Shown: positions 40,808 to 52,385, numbered from the stretch's first letter. The stretch: DNA of 64,000 bases from Xenoacremonium recifei (GCA_012184525.1 WOFQ01000034.1:302323-366322), one strand, 5' to 3'. The notes: generated by a model not told the origin, from the letters alone. A program made the numbers and translations.

Positions 40808-43144
40808 TTATACCAGCCATATGAATCTCTCTTCAAGAAGCCCAAAAGCCGTCTCAATCTCATACCCAAACATCCTTCCAACGCCCACGCGCTCATAAAA
40901 TTCGCCAAACCCTTCTATCCCAACCCTTCTCAGGTAAAGAACATCATAAACTGGTTGCAACGCGGACAACCTCCCCCACCCGTAGCCGCCGACGGCGTAG
41001 TGCTTAAACGCGAAAAATGCAAAGACGTCACTGATTTCGCTAAGCGCTCCTGTTTCGTCAGCTTGAAAATCTGGGTGCTCAACTGAAGCCCAGCCTCGGA
41101 GAACGTTTGGTAGTCCCTGCGACGAAACACACCGCCATAAAGCTCCGTCTGAATCCCACCAGCAACTTGTCAATACCGCGACAGACTCGCGGTCTGCTTC
41201 CTCGAATCTCCCGTGAATAGTAACTTGCTGAAGTTTTCCACGGAACTGGAGCATACAGAAGCGGTTCTCGTTTGCGAACTCGTCCGCAGGTGGCTTCGCG
41301 TTTGTATGAAGGAAGTTTGGCTTCGCCCGCTCCCCATCCCAATCGACCTTAACCGTTCGGACGTTGAGAGCTAGACATGTAAGCTTATCTTTCGGAGATT
41401 TCCACAACGAAGGTCTCTCGTTCGTGCTGTGGGGATAATATATTTTCATGCCAGACGTGATCTGGTTGGGATTTTCGTCGGAAGACTTGACTCCCATTGA
41501 AGCCCAAGACCAGGTCGGGAGCCCTTGAATTCTGGCGGTGCGTCCAGGCTCAGCTTGCGCCCAGAGCATGCCGCCCATATCAGCGTACATATGGCCACAA
41601 ATATAACGGTGAGTTGCTGGACCCATTGGGGCTCTCTCCCATGGGCGGTTTAGCTCTAGTTGTTGAATCGCCAAGGCGAACTCCCTGGAAACCCCGGACA
41701 AAGCTACAAGCCGATCGGTAGCCATCTTAGTAAGGCTAAGACCTGAGTATGCTGCGCTTATCTGCCACCACGAAATCCATATACTGCTTCGACTGCTCGT
41801 ATCCAAGACTGGGTCACTTAACAAGTCCGCGGATGGACTATTGTCCCAAATGTTTGTTCCCAGCGCACTTGTGCAACACATCCCGAAGCAGCCTGTGATC
41901 CCAAAGATTATTCTTCGTCGGCTTAGCAGCCACTCCTGGAAAACCCAGCCTCTTTTCAGGAGGGCGCTGTCGCGCACGTTTCTCTTATAGTCCTCTCTTC
42001 TGAGAGTTTTGCCTGTCGACTGGAGGTAAAAGTACCCTTTTTGCTCTTCCCTTGAGTCGAAATATGGCAAACGGAAGATACTGGGAATTGTTTCCGTGGG
42101 TTCCCGGAACCCACGGTTAGTCCCGTCAACCCAGGGCATCGTATTGAAGATGGTAGCCCAGGAATATTGGTAATAATCTGCCATCTTGGAAGATTCCTGT
42201 TTCCAATCGTCGCCGTCGTCCTGAATAATGCAGATCGAATCCACCCAAACATAACATATCCCAAGGCGTATGACTGTTCGGAAGAGGCTTGAAAAACTGA
42301 TGGGAGTGTCGTGGCTGCAAGACACGTTTGGCCAGAGGCATCAGGGTGGTAACAGGTTGAGATACGGCGCTTGTAATTTGACTTGGTGGTTTGCGTAGCC
42401 TTTGTGAGGGCTTCCCAACGGTGACTAAGGGCAATATATCTGCCCCTCCGTCCAGCAGTCTGCATGAGCCTCAGACGCACGGGAGAGCCATCCAGATGAG
42501 TATAAGTATTAAATGAAGAAATATCAAGGCAACGAGTTGGCAGAGGTGCTTCTTCTGCATTAATGGATCGAGATCTGGATATCGTCGTGTGGCACTTGTA
42601 GTGGGATTCTAAGCACAAACGAACCCAGGACTTGAGATTGTCGATATCTTTGGGGCGTACCGGCTGTCTTTTGCTTGTTATTCTACCGGTGATATCGCCA
42701 GAATCATGCGCGGGTGTATCTAGAGTCATTAAGTCACTTCCTAATTCAGGAATTTCAGGCAGGTATTCACGTACTCGGATCGGCTGCAACACTAAACTCG
42801 GCAGACGGTGTGTCAAGCTGAATGGGGTTGTCCGGCAGCATTGATTGCCCACGGAAGACATGTAGCTTGTTAATGTTCAAGCCTGCTATTCCCGTCGCTT
42901 CGAGATCTGGGCGTCTTGTGACGTAGAAGTAGACGTATTTCGGAAAGAAAAAATCATCAATAAGGTCTTGAGACTGACGGTCGAGGGCCAACTCCTCTAC
43001 CAAGTAAGAACAAAATGCACAGCCATTTTTTGCAGAAAGCACAACTTTTTTCGATGAGTAACAACGGTATTTGCTTGACTCGTCTCTTGAGAAAGCCTGG
43101 ATGTTGAACCGCTGGCATCTCGAACAGAGGACTGACGCAGTCAT
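40808..43144 (-). CDS. HET-domain (heterokaryon incompatibility) protein, frame change inside the domain
   Basis: ATG 43144. Exon 1 is 43144-42775; a 55-nt intron (42720-42774, GTACGT donor) leads to the second part, which shows the start of the HET domain (GRYIALSHRWEALTKATQTT). The domain continues in another frame from about 42315: LFRTVIRLGICYVWVDS then ICIIQDDGDDWKQESSKMAD and LLKRGWVFQEWLLSRRRIIF, all classical HET blocks. The two frames can be joined either by a 68-nt intron (42315-42382, weak GTCAAA donor, TTGCAG acceptor) or by a one-base indel in the five-base run 42292-42296. The second gives the normal block spacing (LPSVF + SSLFRTVIRLGI). The gene ends at 40808. HET proteins trigger cell death on non-self fusion. 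The N-terminus has a Cys-rich patch (VLCSRCQRF, GCAFCSYLV). Whether it is active depends on the frame question. Confidence 0.8.
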
Positions 43145-43506
43145 AGTGTCCGATATCAAATAATGTAATAATGGTTTAGGGAGGGGGAGAGACTGGCAGC
43201 TGTTAAAGATTTATTCAGCGAGTTGATTTTTGGACTGGAGCCTCAGGCGCATCGCCGGCCGTTGGCGGCCGGTGGCGGCCAAAACTTAGACCCAACACCG
43301 CGCAGGCATGCTGGCGCTAAAAGAAACACATATGATACATTTCATGTCTGAAATATGACAGGCCATGGGTTCCCTCCTATTCCCTTGCGTTTTCTTTTCT
43401 ACATCTTGGGTGGTCGCCCTGCTTGGTGGGATCGCAGCCCAGCTGAACGAGACTCAACTTGTCAAGCATACAATTCCCCGAGCCGACTTCAGGATCTTTC
43501 ACAGCG
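43145..43506. promoter_or_regulatory. Divergent promoter, HET gene / membrane-protein gene
   Basis: Only about 360 bp separate the two start codons (about 220 bp if the ATG at 43365 is used). GC-rich perfect and imperfect repeats of GGCGGCC are seen at 43255-43280 (CGGCCGTTGGCGGCCGGTGGCGGCC). Confidence 0.45.
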
Positions 43507-44697
43507 ATGTTCAACGCACAATATTTTTGGTTGTTCCGAGGGTTTCTTTCGTTTCTGGTGTCAATCTATACCATCATCAGGTCGCCCGAAAAGTGGTATA
43601 CTGAAGATTGCTTCAAACTCAGTCTTAAGGATGATCGCGTCTGCGAGGTGATGGAGATTAACTACGATTTGCATCTCTGGACTACGTATCTGTCTGTCTT
43701 TCAATTCGCCTACGAATTCCTATGGTGGTGGTTTCGCAGGGAACATCAGCGATTCCGCAGCAACGCGATCCTCCTCTTAGATGCGGCTATTCTCAGCATC
43801 GGCTGCGCCAACATGTATTACGCTACTATGGTTCGAACGCTCGTCGGTGAAATCGACGAAATATCGATGAAGCCTTGGGTAAAAGGCGCTATCTTGATCC
43901 TATCTTGTTGTTTATTTTCGGCCATGCTTCATGTTGTGGTGGTGATTCAGCGACTTTTTTCCTCACATCCAAGCCATAGACAGCCCGAGAAATTCGAACC
44001 AACGATCGCACAGTCAAGTCTAGAGCAAGATACAGGAGCCACTCTGATCTTACAAGATCTCTGTCAAAGACCCCTTGCGACACTATTTCGACTACAGGAG
44101 GACAGACAGCGTAAACAGAACCAGAACACAAATTCAACATCTATGTCTCCTACGGCTCTCGGACCTATCGTGGCTGCAAATCACCATTGCAGTGGCTTGC
44201 GGCTTGAGCCTTCGGTACAATTTTGGGCATCTCGTAACCTTTGCTCCGTGTTTCGGTCCGTGTGGCCTTTGGCCATGCTTTCCGTCTTTCTGGTCTTCTT
44301 GGAGGCGGTCATGTTCAGTCTCACTAAATCCGACAGTCCAACCAGGTACTTCTCCTCTTTCGTGTACGTAGATGTCAAGTATTTCATGTTAACTGAGCTT
44401 GCCAGATTATATTATAAATTGCAATTTTCAACGTCCATGGTACACGGGGTTCTCTGTGTGGTGTTGTTAAGCCTTGTGTGGCGTCCCGTGTCTCAGAGCT
44501 ACCGATTAGTGCCCAGCTTTGGGTTCCGCCACCCGTTTCTCGCCGCTTTTTTTATCTCTGGTCACCCAGTCTGCGCTCTATCCTTTGCTCGAATCACTCG
44601 TGGTTTCTTCACTAGCCTAGAATGGACATATAACGCTTTGAACGCGTTAGTCTTGGTGACTATGCTGTTTAACTTGCATCAACTCTTGTATGATTAG
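43507..44697 (+). CDS. Hypothetical polytopic membrane protein
   Basis: From ATG 43507 (MFNAQYFWLFRGFLSFLVSI) there are 396 codons before the stop. About eight hydrophobic segments are visible, e.g. LWTTYLSVFQFAYEFLWWWF, SNAILLLDAAILSIGCANMY, WVKGAILILSCCLFSAMLHV and SVWPLAMLSVFLVFLEAVMF, plus a long polar loop (about residues 165-235). An upstream ATG at 43365 opens a different frame with a signal-like start (MGSLLFPCVFFSTSWVVALL). It may be a first exon, but I found no splice pair that joins the phases cleanly. No family recognised. Head-to-head with the HET gene, so possibly co-regulated. Confidence 0.6.
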   Translation: MFNAQYFWLFRGFLSFLVSIYTIIRSPEKWYTEDCFKLSLKDDRVCEVMEINYDLHLWTTYLSVFQFAYEFLWWWFRREHQRFRSNAILLLDAAILSIGCANMYYATMVRTLVGEIDEISMKPWVKGAILILSCCLFSAMLHVVVVIQRLFSSHPSHRQPEKFEPTIAQSSLEQDTGATLILQDLCQRPLATLFRLQEDRQRKQNQNTNSTSMSPTALGPIVAANHHCSGLRLEPSVQFWASRNLCSVFRSVWPLAMLSVFLVFLEAVMFSLTKSDSPTRYFSSFVYVDVKYFMLTELARLYYKLQFSTSMVHGVLCVVLLSLVWRPVSQSYRLVPSFGFRHPFLAAFFISGHPVCALSFARITRGFFTSLEWTYNALNALVLVTMLFNLHQLLYD

Positions 44698-45142
44698 GCT
44701 AAGAGAATTTTTATGGAAACTATGCTACTAGAAGTGGGACCCCAGATTTCTAAGTCATACTCAGAATAAGTCATCGTCATGAGATTCAATTACCGCGGAT
44801 CTACAGGTCTATTTTGTTGGAAGAGAGGTCTATCCGAACTAGCGATGCTATAAGAATGAACCATGAACCCCCCAAAGATCATCTGCTCGTATTTAAAAGC
44901 CTTGATACTACAAATAGGAAACACCGTGTCCTATACCTCCAGTCTCGCCCCATCATCGACACTTAAGGGCCATCCGTTGTCCGTCATCCTCTCCCAGGAT
45001 TTACCGCCGCATATTTTGCCCATCGCTTCGTTCGTCTTAGCACCCTCCTAGTGCGCCTTTGAGTATCCTCAGGCTGCTGCTGATCCGGAGGGATACCTTC
45101 TAATGCAGGCTCCTCGGCGGGTATCTCTTCTTCGGCGAGTGG
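44698..45142. other. Intergenic
   Basis: Nothing supported. Confidence 0.35.
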
Positions 45143-45613
45143 CTACCCCGTAGTGTTGTCGCCCTCAGTGACAGGTGTCTCGGGCGTCGCGGTTCGGGAC
45201 GGCACCTCCCGAGGAGAGAGAGGAGAGAGGGGCTCGCCTAGGTCCAGCGGTGGGATATCTTCCTCCACTCCTGGGTCCAGGTATTGAGGCCTCCATATAT
45301 CAAAGCGAAGCACTGGGGTGGCATCGCTGTAGCTGTAGCCGGGTAATCCTGGATACCACTGTTCCGGGGCCGGCTCTGGGGATGCTGCCTCCTGAGCTGC
45401 TATCTCCTCGTTGACCTCATCCATTATGGTCAGGAGGATATCGTCGTAGAGGAGCTCAATGTCCTCCCAAGGAATGTCATCCCTGAGCATATCCAAATGC
45501 AAGCCGTTGGCAGTCCATCCGGGACGGAGGATCTCTGGCCGGATCAGTCGCTCCCAGGGCAGGTGCTCAAAAACGCGCTCCCAGACCTCCTCCCACGCTT
45601 CCTGTTCATCCAT
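45143..45613 (-). CDS. Acidic low-complexity orphan ORF
   Basis: 156 residues from ATG 45613 (MDEQEAWEEVWERVFEHLPW), very acidic and Trp/Pro-rich, ending in a Ser/Pro/Thr-rich tail. Codon use and the absence of stops suggest it is or was coding. No domain recognised. It stands alone in about 2.3 kb of non-coding sequence that contains short degenerate repeats, so a fragment of a mobile element is an alternative. Confidence 0.35.
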   Translation of the reverse strand: MDEQEAWEEVWERVFEHLPWERLIRPEILRPGWTANGLHLDMLRDDIPWEDIELLYDDILLTIMDEVNEEIAAQEAASPEPAPEQWYPGLPGYSYSDATPVLRFDIWRPQYLDPGVEEDIPPLDLGEPLSPLSPREVPSRTATPETPVTEGDNTTG

Positions 45614-47053
45614 GATGTGTTCGAGAAGTCGGGAGGTCAAGCTTTGGTAAAGTATCGGACGTGTTGAAGAAGGGTTGGAGACGTAGACAGAAGAGGATGT
45701 TCAAGTGATGTAGAGGGGAAGGAAGCCTGCAATAAATATTGATGGAAAGGTTAGGCTGTTTGATGAAGAAGCCTGTGAGTCAAGGTTAATGAAAAGGTTG
45801 AGTTGTTTGAAGTAAGAGTGCGTGCGTTTGATAGAGGCTATAGGGAAAGGGAGAGGCGAACAGAAGGAGCGATCAGTCTGGATTTATACCCTCACGTTCA
45901 CTCACCGCGTGCCTCAGGTTACAAGGTGTTTTCAGCCACCATTATATCTCTTCAAAGTAATTTTCAAACTGAATACCTCAAAGTTCATCTGCCCATTACC
46001 TTGTTCGTCGGAGTTTAAGGCCAAAAAGGTCAGGCTGGTGACGCTGGAGCAAACCAACCAGTCCCGGGTCTCTCCTGAGGCACTGGCATCAGGATTCTCA
46101 GCTAGAGTTTGGGCCTGCCCACTATCCTAGGAAGTTACTTCTGGCAGCTCATGAAGCATAAGGCTCGACAAGCACTGATTCCAGATGACGTCTTGATAGT
46201 TCATTGGCAGAGGTTCAGGCTCGACCCTCAACACCCCTCTCCATCCGAGTCAATGGTAGAAGGAGCAGTACCTAAGGCCACTACTGTTTAATTTTAGTAG
46301 CTCAAGGTGTTTGGCTAGTAGGGCATCATTGTGGGTGTTGTCGGCATAAAAATAACGTGCCCACTACTCCAAAATCTTCAACTGAACATTCTACCCCATT
46401 CCTTGAGTTTAATATTTTGTCAAGCCTCATAGCTAGCACACAAATGAGTCAGAAAATAGGTCCAACCCGAAACTATTAGGGCCAAAAAGTTAGTTCTTAG
46501 TACGGATATGGTAAAATCCTGATTGACTGTACTTCGTCACTCCTCGTTCCCCTCCGTTTGTAAGATTCCATCTGCTACGACTGCTTGAACAGAGTTTCAA
46601 CCAAGTCACTAACTACTCAGGGTGCGGATAGATGGATAAAGTTGCGAAACGAAAGAGGGCATGCCTACACTCTAGCTGACTCCACAAAACCAGGTACGCC
46701 CGGCAGATACCGAAACCATTAGAAAGGTAAACATACTTTAATGTCCCTTGCTGAGCTGATGAAACTTGACCTTTGTGAGAGGCTACATTTCCATTGTTTT
46801 GGATTCTTAGGAAGATGCGTTTTTTAGGAAGACAAAGACCTAGAGTGTATTGACCTGCATTCTTATCCTTCTGCTGTAGAAGACTGGTACTCGCACCCTG
46901 TGGAAATCTCCGTATGCCCATCACAATTCTCTTCACAACAGTCATGCAACACTCTCAAGTACCAACAGTGCATTCACATTCCCGATCATTAATGCCCGCT
47001 ACAATCACATCCTCAAACCCAATGCGCCTCAACACCACACGCTCATAAAACTC
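45614..47053. other. Intergenic with short degenerate repeats
   Basis: At about 45725-45815 two imperfect 47-bp units follow each other (AAGCCTG...GTTTGATGAAG and AAGCCTG...GTTTGAAGTAAG). A minus-strand ATG ORF at 46613-46945 (110 codons) has no recognisable domain and is not called. A short open frame ending HWQRFRLDP-PKATTV near 46291 looks like a coding remnant but cannot be placed. Confidence 0.4.
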
Positions 47054-48104
47054 TCAAAACTTCGGCGCCCAATTCGTCGCCGCCGACGCCACCACATCCA
47101 CCGGCACCTGAAACTCCGGCGGACACGGCACCAACAACGTCGCATCGCTCTCCATCGAGTCTCTTCTCCCCGCCGCCGTAGTGACTCTCTCCGCGCCACC
47201 CTCCCACGTCGCCGGACTGCGCCCCTTGCGCATCGTCCATGCCGGCGGCGCCCCCGTGAATCTCCCCGCCCCCGCTCCCGAGCGCGACTCCACCATCTCC
47301 GGCCGCCGGTCCGGGTCCGCTCCGCCGCCCCGCCCCGCGAATCGCCGGAGCACATTCCGTTCCGCTGTCCGCGCGAGTAATGCGCGAATCGCCCGGCCTA
47401 GAACCGCCTCGCTCTCCTGGATCAGCGTCACGCGCGCGTCGAGGACCGGGTCGATGGCCTGCGCAATGATGTCCTCGAAGCCCTCGCCTGTTCGCGCACT
47501 CGCTGTAACAAAGGTGCCGCCCAGACGCCTCGCCAGCCGTTGTCCGTCTTCTACGTGTGAAAGCCGCGGGCGGTCGCTCTTTGTTCCGACGACCAGCACG
47601 GGGAGCGGCTTGCCGGGTGCGACGCCTAGTCCAGCAACCTCGCAGCGGCGGCAGAACTTGCAGAGGGCTTGGAAGGTGGTTTCTTCGGCGAGGTCGTAGA
47701 CAAGGATCAGGGCGTCGCAGTCGCGCAGGCCGCGTGAGATGGCGCCGAAGAGGTCCTGCTTTGTGAGGTGCTTGGAGTGCACGCCGAAGTCGGTGAGTGA
47801 CGGCGGCGCCTCGAACCAGATACTGATGGGAAGATTTCGGATGCGGACTTGGGCGCAGCCGGAGTCACGGCCGGCGGAGGGATCGCCATGGCAGATCTGT
47901 TGTCGTTGTTAATACACATATAAAGCAGCCGAGAGATGCTATAGAGCACAAACGCAAACTCACCCGATTGATCAGACTATGCCGTCCGCTGCCCTTCGCC
48001 CCAATAACCTGCACCTGCACACCCCACGGCCAGGGCTTCACCGGCCCATCCTGGCGGTAGCGACTATTGGCGATGCGCGCAGCCTGCCAGTTCTCAACAT
48101 CCAT
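47054..48104 (-). CDS. Divergent Ras/Rab-like small GTPase
   Basis: Exons 48104-47964 and 47896-47054; 67-nt intron (GTGAGT donor, CAACAG acceptor); 327 residues. A beta strand and P-loop at VQVQVIGAKGSGRHSL: the GxxxxGK[ST] pattern is altered, with Arg41 and His42 where Lys and Ser/Thr belong. The usual DTAG switch II reads WFEAPPSLTD. The G4 motif is present as GTKSD (Asn to Thr) and G5 as TASARTGEGFEDI. After about residue 190 comes a long Arg/Gly/Pro-rich tail without a CAAX box. The fold is clear but tight nucleotide binding is doubtful, so it may be a pseudo-GTPase. Start chosen at ATG 48104. Its upstream neighbour is the AA7 oxidase on the same strand. Confidence 0.82.
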
Positions 48105-48603
48105 GATGAGCCGTCCGTCAGGGGGGGCAAAGGAACACAACTCCCTCTCAAACGGGCTGGCATCTTCTTTTTATCGTCAGCCCTCCGTGTGACAGACAGA
48201 CAGACAGACAGAACGGTCCGCGTGGGTCTCGGCCTGCGCTGGCATTAATTGGCTTTGCTATAGCTCCCTTTGCTCACGCCCTGGCGCCAGCCCGAGATTC
48301 CAAGGGAGGACGCGATGACACTAACAGAATTCCATGCCGGGCGGGCAAACAATGCGCAACCCGCACAAATTGAGCCCAGACATTGCTTAGCGAGATCATC
48401 TATCGGACCCCTTGGAAGTGTCGGGACTTTGGCTCTATGCTGGACTGAAGGAAGAGCGTGCATTGCGGCTGTGCTGCTACTTCACCCAATTGCAGAACCA
48501 CACATGGCACAGTCAGCACCGGCCCAGCGGTGAGAATTGCTTTTGTTTCGAAACAAGTGACTACGGCATACTTGAAACTCGCACTCTATCCTCTACCCTC
48601 TCC
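48105..48603. other. GTPase promoter region
   Basis: Contains the (GACA)n microsatellite (listed). Otherwise nothing seen. Confidence 0.4.
48191..48212. repeat. (GACA)n microsatellite
   Basis: Five perfect GACA units plus GA, about 90 bp upstream of the GTPase start codon. Confidence 0.9.
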
Positions 48604-50178
48604 CTACGCGGGCCGCACGCCCTGGGGATTCCAAAACACATCCTGCGGATCGACATCCTTCTTGATCCGCCGCAGTCTCGGCAGATTCGTCCCCCAATAT
48701 AACGGATCGGCCACCGCATCGCTCAGCTGCGAATCGATGTAGTTCGCATACATGCCCCACGACCCGTTGGCCATGGTCTTGGTCACGCTCGTGCGGAAGC
48801 CCTTGAGCAGGGTGAAGCCCTCCGGAGGATACGGCCCGCTGCTCACGCTGTCGGAGAATTGGAAGAGGAACAGCTTGTCGCGGTGCACAAAGGCTGTGGC
48901 TGAGGGTGAGATGGCTGTGGCTTGGGAGTGCTGTCCGCCGAAGCAGTCGAAGAGCAGATACCACGAGTGCCGGCCGTTGGGGTCGTTGATGTTGGCAAAC
49001 AGCGCATTCACAAGGTCGGAGATCTGTTGGTCGGTGAGGGCCTTGGTCATCAGGCTCGTGGTGTAAAAGGTGTTGTGCTGGCATCGTCAGCGAGTTGCCT
49101 CCCACATATCACGCTCCAGACTTACAGCATCGTAGGGCTCAGTCTGATCCAGGGGCACCCCGTTTGCAGCATTCTCCAGACTCTGAATCCAGCCCATCGT
49201 ACTCGACGTCGCCACAGGGATCCCAATCTTGTCTGTCAGCGGCTTCAGCGCAGCATTCAAAGCACTAATACTCCCGTAGTACACGCCCTGGATGGTCTGT
49301 CCACCCGGCGCCATGTAGATCTGGAAGTTGAGCTCCTTGGGGGCATTCATAGCGAGCTCCTGGAACGCCTTAAGCCCCGAGATGGCTTCGTTTGCGTCCC
49401 AATTCAAGTTGATGCTGAAGGGCGTGGCCACCGTAGGCGCGCTGAAGGTACTGAACTCGTACTGCGTAACGATGCCAAAGGACGAGCCCGCTCCACGCAA
49501 TGCCCAGAATAAGTCTGGATGTTCGGTGGCCGAGCAGTGCACTTCTGTAGCATTGGCCAGCACAACTCTTGCGCCGATGAGGAAGTCCAGTGTCAAGCCG
49601 TGAGTGCGTGAAGCAAGACCGTAGCCGCCATGAAGGGCATGGCCAGCAACGCCAACGCTGTATAAGTCAGACCTCAACCGTCAACCTTCACATAGATACT
49701 CGAACACTCACCCCGGACAAGAACCATGAGCAATCGCCCGCTTCCCCTGATCATAAATCTCCGTCGCTAAATGCCCCAGCCTCGTCCCCGGCTGCACAAA
49801 CGCCTTTCCATCCACCAGCGACACCCCAAACAAATTGCTCAAAATAATCACCAAATGCCCATCCTCACCACCATACCCATACGACGCATAGCTATGACCG
49901 CCTCCCTTGGCACTCACTCTCACGCCGTGATTCACGCCGCACGAGACTGCCGCCTTAACCTGGGACGTGCACGTCGGGACGGCCACCGCCGCCGGCGTGT
50001 AGTTTAGGCGCAGATTATACGGCTCGATGTCGGCGTTCCACTGGGAAGAGCCCTTGACGTCGTGGGGGACTTTGGCCGCTGCCAGACAGGAGTTGAGGGC
50101 GTCGCGCTTGTTCAGCACAGCACTGCCTTGGACGAAGCTCAAAGCGCTGAGAGCGAGGCATGCAAAACGTAAAGCCAT
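48604..50178 (-). CDS. Secreted FAD-linked oxidase, AA7 / berberine-bridge family
   Basis: Exons 50178-49712, 49657-49126 and 49077-48604; introns of 54 and 48 nt; 490 residues. Signal peptide MALRFACLALSALSFVQGSA. PCMH-type FAD domain: AVAVPTCTSQVKAAVSCGVN, then KGGGHSYASYGYG with the His for 8-alpha-histidyl linkage, and, across the splice, GSCPGVGVAGHALHGGYG with the Cys for 6-S-cysteinyl linkage. It is therefore bicovalent, as in gluco-oligosaccharide and chito-oligosaccharide oxidases. The substrate domain follows (PDLFWALRGAGSSFGIVTQY). The C-terminal BBE motif reads NYIDSQLSDAVADPLYWGTN and LPRLRRIKKDVDPQDVFWNP. It would oxidise carbohydrate or another alcohol to lactone/acid with hydrogen peroxide. 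Substrate not fixed by sequence. Confidence 0.95.
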
Positions 50179-52385
50179 GATTCAAGTGAAGAGTAAAGAA
50201 GAAAGTCTGTGTCGCTTCTCGACTCCCAGCTATATGCTTAGTGAGTCTGACTGAGCATCGTCCATCATCGTCACTGTCAGGCCGCTATTTAAGGCCCAGC
50301 CTGTCAGCACGGACAGGCGATCTCGACGATCGATCTGCGCTCCGGTGATGCAAAACTCCCGAGAGGCGGCTGCAATTGGCTGTGCGGGCCGCTTGGCAGC
50401 GGAGGGAATACGAGCTGTCGGGATTGGTGTTGAAGCATCCAAGTGTCTCCAACTCAACACTGCCCCATGAGGAGGGTCTCCAACCAATGACGTCCGCGCT
50501 CCAAGAAACAAATGCTTAAAAATAACCCTAAGACTCTGTTTCCAGCCCTTGCATTACCGTCTGTTCCGAGAGGCTGCACGCATCTTGCACGACATACTAT
50601 ATGTGAAGCGGTGGTGCTGGTGGTGTGTTTGCTCCAAAATTCCCCGAGATGCAGCAACTGCTGCCGTGGTTGAGCTCCGTTTGCCTTCACGTCTGTCTCG
50701 GATACGGGAGTTCAGAATATTTGTGGCGGTCTCGGATGCTTCAGCTCGCTTCTCGTGGACCTTTTTGTATGCAACTCGCCGAGTGACGTCGCACGGAAGT
50801 CTATACTTAGCAGCTGTCAAGAGTGTCATGCAAGGGGAGATGTTTGCCCGACTCGGTTTGTGTAATAAGCACAGAGGTTCTCAATTTGGGTAGATGAGGC
50901 AGACAAGAAGTGAAGTCTAATCGACTTATGTCCACAAAACAATCGTGGGTGGCGTTACTTAACTTTTAGAGACAAGGGATTTGATCTTAGAAACGTAGGT
51001 TCTCGCTTCCAAACTCATCTATTCGCGATTCATGAGACATCCCGGTCACACTTTGGGTTTCAACGAAATTAAGCTCTAAAGCCAGGAGGTTGTCAAGGTC
51101 ACGAGTGCCAGAGCTCACATCTCGGGACGAGAACTGATTCAGTGTCGGAACTGTGACTAATTGTCCAACAGCAAGAGAAACCCCTTGGGCACTTCTTGGC
51201 GAGAACAAGCAGCACATGCCATCTTGCTGACACATATTTTCGTTGTTGCCGAGGGATCAATAAGGATGCTGATCAGAGCCGTATATTCCGCCGCCAACGT
51301 GACTGATCACCTAGCAGCTGCATCGTATCCCTGAATCACTCATCCTCATTACCTGCCCTCACATCCAACACGTTACATCCATCTCCCAGTCCATGTTCAA
51401 GCTGAAATTCGAAGTTCTGCCACCTCCAATGACTCTGTAGTCGATTAAGAAGCTCCAGGGAGAGTGCAGTGCCGTGTCAGTTATCAATGCGTGTGGTCCA
51501 GTCCAGATTTCTAAACCATTTTCCTTATATGACAAACATCACCTCCGACATGCCGGGATATGACCAAGGCTCTCCATTCCGCGATACATTTTGTCTGAAC
51601 CTGCTGTTCCGATTTGTAAATTGGAGTCGCTGTCGTATGGATTTTCTTCCAACTGCCTCGTTTGGAGCGCTGATAGTAATAAGAAATCGTGTTCATTTAT
51701 CTGAAGGTGAAGACACACTTGGCAAGTTTCGGTATCTCCGTGCAATGTTTGAAACGGGGGCCAGAGAGCATTCTCATAACGCATGGACGTGAACAATTAT
51801 CGATGTGAAAGACAACACGATAGTTCTAACTCTGACGTTCTTTGCCTATGTGGTAACTGTTCACGACTCCAAACTCCGTAGTCTCGCCGCCATCTCATTT
51901 TCCACCCTAACAGGATCCTGGTGGACTAGATGTCATCTGCTCTGCTAGATCAACACGGCCTTACACCCTAAACGCAAGCCCTCTCTCAGTCAACATCAAC
52001 AACCCAATCTCTCCCCTTCCCCATCCCATACATGTAACGTATCTCGCACTCTATCCCACTCCCCGCTCCAGCCCCGGACGCTCACCACGAACGACCCCGC
52101 CTGCCAGTTGACTTACACTCTCCGGAATTCATACCGCCTCTGCAGAGACCCAGCTATCTTCTCCGCCAAGGCCCTGAAGGAACAATTGCCAGAGGCACAC
52201 GTAGCAGGTTGATAGCTCTCAAGAGATGCTTGTTAATCACAACACTCGTTAGCAGATGCCGTGACCATCGCAGGATCCGACGGGTGGTGTCACGACCAAG
52301 CGCCACGAGACCTCCCTCAACGCCGTGAATCACTCCCAACCCTCACAAGGAAGGAAGCCAGGGATGAACATGAAGTTCTCACGAG
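50179..52385. other. Long intergenic region
   Basis: About 2.2 kb between the AA7 oxidase promoter and a small secreted protein gene. Short open frames only; nothing supported. Confidence 0.4.

Noticed and set aside
42720..42774. Shorter 34-nt intron in the HET gene ending at the first TTAG
   Set aside because: Too short for a fungal intron; the 55-nt form has a better branch and acceptor and keeps the frame.
46613..46945. 110-codon minus-strand ORF
   Set aside because: No domain, no leader signal, and it lies in repeat-bearing intergenic DNA.
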